5,546 nucleotides of DNA from Bacillota bacterium (lineage in GTDB: Bacteria; Bacillota; Clostridia; Christensenellales; CAG-138), in the NCBI GenBank assembly GCA_023416175.1, contig JAEZIE010000003.1:1-5546 (forward strand), written 5' to 3'. Below, one piece after another: positions 1-4,912 of the stretch. Made by a program: the position numbers and the translations under genes. Numbering within the stretch: position 1 is the first letter of the stretch; every line of letters begins with the position of its first letter. Under the pieces are notes generated by a model that searched no databases, had not been told where the DNA came from, and saw nothing but the letters and a program-made list of their open reading frames with translations.

Positions 1-8
1 TCGCTATA

Positions 9-16
9 CCTCCTCT
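9..16 (-). promoter_or_regulatory. Shine-Dalgarno of a divergent gene starting just off the left edge
   Basis: Read on the minus strand, positions 16 to 9 give AGAGGAGG, a near-perfect ribosome binding site. Only eight bases remain before the window edge, so the start codon would lie at or just beyond it, which is normal spacing. A weak upstream promoter can be proposed on the same strand: TTGATT at 64-59, an 18-base spacer, and TACATT at 40-35. The gene itself is not visible, so its identity is unknown. If real, positions 17-289 are a divergent intergenic region shared with the PTS regulator. Confidence 0.5.
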
Positions 17-261
17 TACATGTCATATGAAAAGAATGTACTAGAGTTGGAGTAAATCAATCAAATTGTGGGGGTGCGCTAGACATTCCTGCCGCCGCTG
101 ACCCTGCAGTACGCGCCACGCCCGCCCTTGCGTAAAAGGCGGCCTGCCGACGTGCCGGACATGCTTTCCGCCGTAGGGGTTCTATATATCGTTTCTGGCC
201 ATACGGCCTCGTTATCACAATTTTTGTTTATAAAGTCGACAGAAATATGACTTAAAAGTAT

Positions 262-291
262 TTGAAATGCCGACGTAATCATTGCTATCAT
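262..291 (+). promoter_or_regulatory. Candidate promoter of the PTS operon
   Basis: TTGAAA at 262-267 (-35-like) and TATCAT at 286-291 (-10-like, five of six matches to TATAAT) are separated by 18 bases. The -10 box lies inside the palindrome at 283-298. Transcription would begin near 298, leaving a leader of only about 13 bases before GTG 311, so the ribosome site would sit almost at the transcript's 5' end. That short leader is the main reason for doubt. An alternative, weaker pair is TTGTTT at 225-230 with TATGAC at 246-251. Confidence 0.33.
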
Positions 292-298
292 GATAGCA
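283..298. promoter_or_regulatory. Perfect 16-bp palindrome, candidate operator
   Basis: TGCTATCATGATAGCA is an exact palindrome of two 8-base half-sites with no spacer. It overlaps the possible -10 box at 286-291 and ends 12 bases before the preferred start GTG 311. It also contains the first in-frame ATG of the regulator ORF (290-292), which has no ribosome site upstream. The placement fits a dimeric DNA-binding protein, such as the regulator itself or the product of the divergent gene. No bound protein can be identified from sequence alone. Confidence 0.45.
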
Positions 299-310
299 GG
301 GGTGGGGGAT

Positions 311-2398
311 GTGGATATCCGAATGCAGCGTATAGTCGCCAATCTTGTAAGCCATCCGGGGTTGACTGTCGCCGATATGGCACAAAGGTATAATCTGAGC
401 AACCGCCAGGTGGAGTACACGCTGGCAAAACTCAACCAGCTTTTTTGCCAAAATCGTGTTGCACCCATCACACAGAACAGGCGCACCGGACTGTTTCTTT
501 CAGAAGAACAGATTCAAGCGCTTGAGAAGGAGCAGCGCAAGGAAAAAAAGCTGTGCGCCGCCCTCGATGCACCTTACCGGACGGTGCTCATACTGATATT
601 CATCGCGTCGTCCGCGGAGTTTGTTTCCCTGCAGCATATCATGCAGCTGCTCAGGATCTCCAAAAACACGGCCGTTGCTGATCTGAAACGCGCGGAGGCG
701 TTCGCCGTCGAGTTTCATATAAAAATCCCGTACAGCCGCGCCGGCGGATACCGGCTGCAGGGCGAGGAATGGAAAAAGCGGTCGCTCATGCTCAAATGCA
801 TATCTCTGTTTTCCGAATGGGTCAATTTCGAGCAAATCTACGGTTACCTGCTCAATATTTTGGGCGTGAACGCAGATTTCAAGGAATTCTTATCCGTCAG
901 CCTGGACCGCGTTTACCAGCGCCATATCCAGTTTATTGAAAAAAGGCTCAATGAAATTTTGCTCTACATCTTCTTGCTGTGGCAGACCTCCACGGAGGAA
1001 GCCGACACGCTCGCGCCTTACGCCGCGCAGCTTTCGGACCCAGACCGCGACTGCCTCGCCATAGCCGCAGTGCTCGTCAGATGGTTTTCCCGGCCTATAC
1101 CCGAAAGCGAGATGCGTTATCTGGCGCTGCTGCTGCAAAGCATCAAAATCGAAAGCCTCCTGTCTTACGAATCCCCGCTGGATAAGGTGCTCAAAAAGAT
1201 CGTGGAGGATATGGTGGACCGTTTTGAACGGATTTCCTGCATCACCGTTTCCGACAAGGCAAGCATCACCGATAATTTATTCCTGCACCTGAAGCCGGTA
1301 TACTACAGGCTGCATTACGATATTCCCATCGTGAACCCGCTTCTTTCGCAAATGAAGGAGGAATATCACGAGTTCTTCGAAATTGTACGGATTCTGTTAA
1401 GCCCGCTGGAGGAATTCGTGCAGAAAAGGGTCCCCGAGGATGAAATCGGTTATATTACCATGTACTTTGGCCTTGTCTCGGTAGGCGAGATCAACATCCG
1501 CAATATCACACGCAAAAATGCGCTGATCCTGTGCCCGGGCGGTATCGGCACATCGGCGCTGATTGAAAAACAGCTTAACGATATATTCCCCGAGCTGCAC
1601 TTCATCCGTGCGTCATCCATGTCAGCGCTGGACAGCGCGGACAAATACGACGTGCTGTTCAGCACCGCGGAGCTGCCGCCCGGGTTCCGCTGCCGGGCGC
1701 CGGTGTTCATCATACCGGTGATGCTGAGTAATACGCAAAAATACCGCCTGATCAATCAGGTGTACGATCAGGTGTTCGGCCTTGAACGAAAGGACACGGA
1801 TATCTGCGCAATGCTCGACCTTATCGCGCAGTATGCGGACATCCGCGATGCGGAGGGACTCAGGCAGCAATTGAAAAAACGGGTGTTGTTTGTTTCCGAA
1901 ATCAAAGGTGCGCATAAAGGAGATGGCGGGAAAGTGTTACAAGATTTGCTTACCGAAGAAACAGTACAATTTGCACAGTCTGCTGATACGTGGGAACATG
2001 CCATCGCGCTCGCCATGTACCCGTTGCTCAAAAACGGCTCCATCACGCAGCGGTACATCGACGCGATCATTGAAACGGTAAAAACCGTGGGGCCGTACAT
2101 CGTTATTGCGCCCAACATCTGCATTCCACACGCAAACCCCACCCAGGGCGTCAACCGGTTAGGCATGACTTTTTTGAAGCTGGAAGATGCCGTCAAAATC
2201 AACGGTCTGGACGACCGGCAGGCAAAGCTGTTTTTCGGCCTTGCCGCTACCGACAGCCAGAGCCATCTCAAAGCACTCTCGCAACTGTCCAGGCTGCTGA
2301 TGGACCCGCCCACCCTCAACGCGGTGCTGCAGGCCGGGAGTCCCGGCGAGTTCCTGAATATTCTGGATAGCGCGGTGCCGGTTTACGAAACGAATTGA
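311..2398 (+). CDS. PRD-domain PTS-controlled transcription regulator with C-terminal UlaC-like IIA domain
   Basis: This is a DNA-binding activator of the MtlR/ManR type, not an RNA-binding BglG antiterminator, because it opens with helix-turn-helix (HTH) domains rather than a CAT domain. Numbering is from GTG 311 (695 aa). By eye, the domains are HTH1 ~5-54, HTH2 ~89-150, PRD1 ~178-283, PRD2 ~290-395, a IIB-like domain ~402-488 (Cys408 in CPGGIGTSA) and IIA ~545-688 (His607 in CIPHANP, second His652 in SHLKAL). Only His326 of PRD2 survives at a conserved PRD histidine position; Tyr219, Leu274 and Tyr385 occupy the others. GTG 311 is preferred because AGGGGTGG lies just upstream. ATG 290 (702 aa) has no ribosome site and lies in the palindrome; ATG 323 is also possible. 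An in-frame TGA at 263-265 limits upstream extension. In relatives, HPr and IIB phosphorylate such domains to set activity. The family is confident; the inducing sugar is unknown. Confidence 0.93.
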   Translation: MDIRMQRIVANLVSHPGLTVADMAQRYNLSNRQVEYTLAKLNQLFCQNRVAPITQNRRTGLFLSEEQIQALEKEQRKEKKLCAALDAPYRTVLILIFIASSAEFVSLQHIMQLLRISKNTAVADLKRAEAFAVEFHIKIPYSRAGGYRLQGEEWKKRSLMLKCISLFSEWVNFEQIYGYLLNILGVNADFKEFLSVSLDRVYQRHIQFIEKRLNEILLYIFLLWQTSTEEADTLAPYAAQLSDPDRDCLAIAAVLVRWFSRPIPESEMRYLALLLQSIKIESLLSYESPLDKVLKKIVEDMVDRFERISCITVSDKASITDNLFLHLKPVYYRLHYDIPIVNPLLSQMKEEYHEFFEIVRILLSPLEEFVQKRVPEDEIGYITMYFGLVSVGEINIRNITRKNALILCPGGIGTSALIEKQLNDIFPELHFIRASSMSALDSADKYDVLFSTAELPPGFRCRAPVFIIPVMLSNTQKYRLINQVYDQVFGLERKDTDICAMLDLIAQYADIRDAEGLRQQLKKRVLFVSEIKGAHKGDGGKVLQDLLTEETVQFAQSADTWEHAIALAMYPLLKNGSITQRYIDAIIETVKTVGPYIVIAPNICIPHANPTQGVNRLGMTFLKLEDAVKINGLDDRQAKLFFGLAATDSQSHLKALSQLSRLLMDPPTLNAVLQAGSPGEFLNILDSAVPVYETN

Positions 2399-2400
2399 AT

Positions 2401-2418
2401 ATAGCTGAAAACAGCTAT
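2401..2418 (+). other. Intercistronic hairpin between regulator and IIB genes
   Basis: ATAGCTG at 2401-2407 and CAGCTAT at 2412-2418 form a perfect 7-bp stem around an AAAA loop, starting two bases after the regulator stop codon. No T-tract follows, so it is not a standard intrinsic terminator. An 8-bp palindrome GCCCGGGC follows directly at 2420-2427. The hairpin could protect or help process the mRNA between regulator and transporter genes, or be a DNA operator. The function is inferred only. Confidence 0.45.
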
Positions 2419-2454
2419 TGCCCGGGCGAATACTGCAAGGAAAGGAGTGAGCCG

Positions 2455-2739
2455 ATGAAGATTATGACAGCCTGCGGTGTCGGTCTGGGATCCAGCTTTC
2501 TGATCGAAATGAACATCCGCACGATACTGGATACGCTGGGAATCAGCGGCGCAACGGTCGAGCACACCGACATGAGCCAGATCTACCCAAACTGCGCGGA
2601 TGTGATCGTCGTTGCAAGCGACGTCGCAATGGGGCTAAGCAGAATCCCTGATATGGTGGTACTCAACAACATACTGGATAAGAAGGAACTAGAGGAAAAG
2701 ATTGTCGCAGCTCTTCGTGCAAAGAACTTTATCAAATAA
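2455..2739 (+). CDS. PTS IIB subunit, ascorbate (UlaB/SgaB) class
   Basis: This 94-aa cytoplasmic protein would take phosphate from a IIA domain onto a cysteine and pass it to the sugar during transport through the IIC subunit. The N-terminal MTACGVGLGSS carries the IIB phosphate-binding loop with Cys7 as the phosphorylation site, followed by the short alternating beta/alpha pattern and length (about 95-100 aa) usual for the family. ATG 2455 is chosen because AAAGGAG at 2441-2447 sits seven bases upstream. A longer reading from TTG 2395 would overlap the regulator's stop codon, lacks a ribosome site and would put the active loop unusually far inside. The gap after the regulator is 56 bases and contains a hairpin. 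The IIC start follows 11 bases after this gene, so the two are surely co-transcribed. Substrate class follows from the adjoining UlaA-like IIC; the exact sugar is not known. Confidence 0.92.
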   Translation: MKIMTACGVGLGSSFLIEMNIRTILDTLGISGATVEHTDMSQIYPNCADVIVVASDVAMGLSRIPDMVVLNNILDKKELEEKIVAALRAKNFIK

Positions 2740-2745
2740 AGGAGA
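2738..2745 (+). promoter_or_regulatory. Ribosome binding site of the IIC gene, overlapping the IIB stop
   Basis: AAAGGAGA begins within the IIB stop codon TAA (2737-2739) and ends five bases before ATG 2751. This strong site fixes the IIC start. The overlap suggests translational coupling, so that IIB and IIC are made in matched amounts. Confidence 0.8.
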
Positions 2746-2750
2746 GATAT

Positions 2751-4133
2751 ATGGAAATCATAAACTCAATTTTGAAGTTCTTTCAGGATATCTTGGGTCA
2801 GGCGGCCGTGCTGATTGCGGTTATCGCGCTCATAGGCCTGCTGATTCAAAAGAAGCCCGCCTCGGATGTCATCAAGGGCACGGTCAAGACCTTCCTGGGC
2901 TTCCTCGTACTCGGCGCGGGCGCCGGCGTGGTTGTGAGCGCGCTCGATCCGTTCGGCCAGATGTTCCAACAGGCGTTCAAAGTGCAGGGCGTTGTTCCCA
3001 ACAACGAGGCGATCGTGGCCCAGGCGCTGGTACAGTACGGCAGCAATACGGCACTCATCATGTTTTTCGGCATGCTCGTCAACCTGCTGATTGCCCGGGT
3101 GAGCAAGTTCAAATACGTATTCCTCACGGGCCATCACACGCTGTACATGGCGTGCCTACTCTGCGTGATTTTCACTGTCGCCGGGCTTGCGCCTTGGCAG
3201 GTCGTTGTGTTCGGTTCCCTGGGCCTGGGCATTACGATGGTGGTATTCCCCGCGATGGCGCAGCCCTTCATGCGCCGCATCGTGAAGGACGATTCGGTGG
3301 GGTTCGGCCATTTCGGTACGGTGGGCTATGTGCTTGCGGGCCTGACCGGCATGGTGGTGGGCAAAAACTCCAAATCCACCGAGGATATCAACTTCCCCAA
3401 GGGACTGGCATTCCTGCGCGAAAGCTCCGTGTCCATTTCGCTTACAATGTCCCTTATTTATGTAATCGTAGCGATCATCTGCGGCCCCGAATACATTCAG
3501 ACAAACCTCTCTGACGGGCAGAACTTCATTGTGTTCGCCCTGATGAAGGCGGTCAACTTCGCGGCCGGGGTGTTCATCATCCTCTCCGGTGTGCGCCTGC
3601 TGCTCAATGAAATCGTACCGGCGTTCAAGGGTTTCTCGGACCGCCTCATTCCCGGCTCTAAGCCCGCGCTGGACTGCCCGGTGGTATTCCCTTATGCCCC
3701 CAACGCCGTGCTCATCGGCTTCTTTTCCAGCTTCGTGGGCGGCATTGTGGGTATGATCGTGCTCACGCTCACCGGCGGCCCCATCATACTCCCCGGCGTG
3801 GTGCCACACTTCTTCTGCGGTGCGTCGGCCGGTGTGTTCGGTAACTCCACGGGCGGTGTAAAGGGCGCGACTCTCGGCGCATTCCTGCACGGGGTCCTCA
3901 TTACCTTCCTTCCGGTGTTCCTTATGCCGGTTCTGGGCAACTTGGGCTTTGCCAACACCACGTTCTCCGATGCCGATTTCTGTGTGACGGGTATTCTGTT
4001 TGGCACTGCGGGTAAACTCGGCGCAATTGCCGTCATCGCATCGGTTCTGGTGCTGCTGGCGCTGATCTTCGTGCTCGCCGGGTTTATCGCCAAGAAAAAA
4101 GCCGCCAAAAGCGACGCCGACATAAAGGCATAG
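2751..4133 (+). CDS. PTS IIC membrane transporter, UlaA/SgaT (ascorbate) family
   Basis: This 460-aa integral membrane protein should bind and translocate the sugar while phosphorylated IIB modifies it. Its length is close to E. coli UlaA (about 465 aa) and about 11 hydrophobic segments are visible, roughly at 15-35, 42-65, 97-117, 122-146, 148-170, 186-204, 226-245, 258-286, 314-340, 342-366, 376-398 and 422-446 (some may be re-entrant). Family landmarks include the early IKGTVKTFLGF (41-51), TGHH (126-129), GFGHFG (184-189), IPGSKPALDCPVVFPYAPNAV (split here as IPGSKPALDC at 300-309 and APNAV at 316-320), and the lysine-rich tail KKKAAK. Compared with E. coli UlaA as remembered, the TGHIMFQQ segment reads TGHHTLYM and GHQQQ reads GHFGT, so the sugar may not be ascorbate. 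The gene is tightly coupled to IIB. Family assignment is strong; substrate is open. Confidence 0.93.
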   Translation: MEIINSILKFFQDILGQAAVLIAVIALIGLLIQKKPASDVIKGTVKTFLGFLVLGAGAGVVVSALDPFGQMFQQAFKVQGVVPNNEAIVAQALVQYGSNTALIMFFGMLVNLLIARVSKFKYVFLTGHHTLYMACLLCVIFTVAGLAPWQVVVFGSLGLGITMVVFPAMAQPFMRRIVKDDSVGFGHFGTVGYVLAGLTGMVVGKNSKSTEDINFPKGLAFLRESSVSISLTMSLIYVIVAIICGPEYIQTNLSDGQNFIVFALMKAVNFAAGVFIILSGVRLLLNEIVPAFKGFSDRLIPGSKPALDCPVVFPYAPNAVLIGFFSSFVGGIVGMIVLTLTGGPIILPGVVPHFFCGASAGVFGNSTGGVKGATLGAFLHGVLITFLPVFLMPVLGNLGFANTTFSDADFCVTGILFGTAGKLGAIAVIASVLVLLALIFVLAGFIAKKKAAKSDADIKA

Positions 4134-4155
4134 GTTTTTTCAACATCCCTTCCCC

Positions 4156-4189
4156 CCACGGGGAGCCGGCTTTGGCCGCTTCCCCGTGG
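4156..4189 (+). other. Stable hairpin between IIC and HPr genes
   Basis: CCACGGGGA (4156-4164) pairs with TCCCCGTGG (4181-4189) over 9 bp. An inner CGGC/GCCG stem (4167-4170 and 4175-4178) closes a TTTG loop, with a G-T pair and a C-C mismatch between the stems. The bases after it (ATTCAAGG) are not a T-tract on either strand, so it is unlikely to be an efficient intrinsic terminator. It may act as an mRNA stability or processing element, or cause partial read-through, separating HPr dosage from transporter dosage. The role is inferred. Confidence 0.55.
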
Positions 4190-4240
4190 ATTCAAGGTGG
4201 TTTCAGCGATGCACGGCTTGATTTTTGAAGAGAGGACGCC

Positions 4241-4504
4241 ATGGTCAAAAAAACGCTGACTGTCACAAACGCAGCGGGACTTCACGCCCGCCCTGCCAGC
4301 TATTTCGTGAAGGAAGCCTCCATGCACGCATGTAACGTGACCCTGCGCAAGGGCGAAAAGTCGTACAACGCCAAATCCATATTGTCCGTGCTGTCCGCCT
4401 GCGTAAAAAGCGGTACCCAAATCGAGATCCTCTGCGACGGATCGGGCGAGGCGGAGGCACTCATCGGTATTGTCGCCGCCGTCGAGTCGGGCCTGGGCGA
4501 ATAA
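4241..4504 (+). CDS. HPr-family phosphocarrier protein
   Basis: This 87-aa cytoplasmic protein carries phosphate from enzyme I to IIA domains. The active-site motif GLHARPAS places the phosphorylated histidine exactly at residue 15, with Arg17 beside it. Residues 43-52, NAKSILSVLS, keep Ser46, the site used by HPr kinase/phosphorylase in Firmicutes. This is therefore a full HPr by sequence, unlike Crh, which lacks His15. Length is the family norm. ATG 4241 is preceded by AGAGGA at 4231-4236 at close, acceptable spacing. It lies 107 bases after the IIC gene, across a stable hairpin, and is followed by a terminator-like hairpin, so it is probably the last gene of the operon. Whether it is the cell's only HPr (ptsH) or a second, operon-specific copy cannot be told from the window; absence of ptsI beside it favours the latter. 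I therefore leave the symbol blank. Confidence 0.95.
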   Translation: MVKKTLTVTNAAGLHARPASYFVKEASMHACNVTLRKGEKSYNAKSILSVLSACVKSGTQIEILCDGSGEAEALIGIVAAVESGLGE

Positions 4505-4525
4505 GACGATGTAAGGCTATTTGAT

Positions 4526-4561
4526 GCAAGCCCCCCGCCGCTTTCGCGGCGGGTGTCTTGC
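4526..4561 (+). terminator. Probable terminator of the PTS operon
   Basis: CCCGCCGC (4534-4541) and GCGGCGGG (4546-4553) form a perfect 8-bp GC-rich stem with a TTTC loop. GCAAG (4526-4530) and CTTGC (4557-4561) extend it by an outer 5-bp stem across a three-by-three internal loop. It lies 22 bases after the HPr stop codon. The following TACTTTCT is only a mediocre T-tract, so some read-through is possible, but position and stem strength favour termination. Confidence 0.75.
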
Positions 4562-4850
4562 TACTTTCTCCGTTGCGGACTAAGAAGCTGAGTAAAGAAC
4601 ATTCATTATTATTGTTCTGTATCGATTAAGACATATAATTATTACAAACCCTAAAATGACATGGCTATTACTTTTCATTATCATAACCCAAGTGGCTATC
4701 TGAACTTCGCATTATGTCTACATTAGTGAGCATGAGATGATGAGACAGGCAGTACTACATGAAAGCATACTATCCGCGTGCAGATAAGAGATGGCGGTAT
4801 ACCGAAAGTGTTAAAAGGGGTACGAAGGGTGGTTAAAGTGGGGTGCGTGC
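4562..4850. other. AT-rich intergenic stretch without a supported gene
   Basis: About 290 bases between the operon terminator and the next promoter hold no convincing gene. Two tiny plus-strand ORFs exist: 4656-4703 (15 aa, hydrophobic, no ribosome site) and 4759-4836 (25 aa, basic, only a weak ribosome site). Short symmetric elements are AGAACA/TGTTCT at 4596-4618 with an 11-base spacer and the 10-bp palindrome CGGTATACCG at 4795-4804. Either could be a regulator site, but nothing identifies one. Base composition is visibly more AT-rich than the PTS operon. Confidence 0.6.
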
Positions 4851-4870
4851 TGCGATCACGCGCAATTTTG

Positions 4871-4879
4871 TGCTAAAAT
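4871..4879 (+). promoter_or_regulatory. Extended -10 promoter for the SagB-like gene
   Basis: TGCTAAAAT at 4871-4879 combines an extended TGn element with TAAAAT, five of six matches to the -10 consensus. The -35 region 17 bases upstream (TGCGAT, 4851-4856) is weak, which is typical when an extended -10 is present. Initiation near 4886 would leave about 27 bases before ATG 4913. An imperfect small inverted repeat, GCGTG/CACGC at 4845-4861, covers the -35 region and might be an operator. Confidence 0.5.
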
Positions 4880-4912
4880 GGATATAAAACGCATTAGATA
4901 CTGGGGGAAAGC

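Noticed and set aside
122..142. CCGCC/GGCGG inverted repeat as a terminator
   Set aside because: The stem is only 5 bp with an 11-base loop and no T-tract follows on either strand.
262..280. Catabolite-responsive element (cre) near the regulator promoter
   Set aside because: The sequence following TTGAAA does not carry the central CG at the required position, and no other good match to the consensus was found upstream.
79..486. Minus-strand ORF of 135 aa across the intergenic region and the start of the regulator
   Set aside because: It overlaps the regulator's HTH region, has no recognisable domain, and its protein has a disordered composition typical of an antisense shadow.
2395..2454. 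N-terminal extension of IIB from TTG 2395
   Set aside because: There is no ribosome site, it overlaps the regulator stop, and IIB proteins normally begin a few residues before the active cysteine. ATG 2455 has an ideal site.
2702..3514. Plus-strand ORF of 270 aa overlapping IIB and IIC in another frame
   Set aside because: It has Arg/Gly/His-rich shadow composition, and the IIC frame has a strong ribosome site and a clear membrane protein.
3156..3890. Minus-strand ORF of 244 aa opposite the IIC gene, and a second of 242 aa at 3692-4420
   Set aside because: Both are antisense to well-supported genes. Their low-complexity His/Glu/Arg or Pro/Thr composition is a by-product of GC-rich codon use on the other strand.
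4662..4699. Two direct copies of TGGCTAT, 31 bases apart, as operator half-sites
   Set aside because: A 7-base repeat in a 350-base AT-rich region is easily due to chance, and neither copy lies at a promoter.
4656..4703. 15-aa hydrophobic mini-ORF in the intergenic region
   Set aside because: It could resemble a toxin-like membrane peptide, but it has no ribosome site, no positively charged tail and is too short to be meaningful.
4759..4836. 25-aa basic ORF before the SagB-like gene
   Set aside because: Only a weak ribosome site precedes it and no family is recognisable. Chance ORFs of this length are common.
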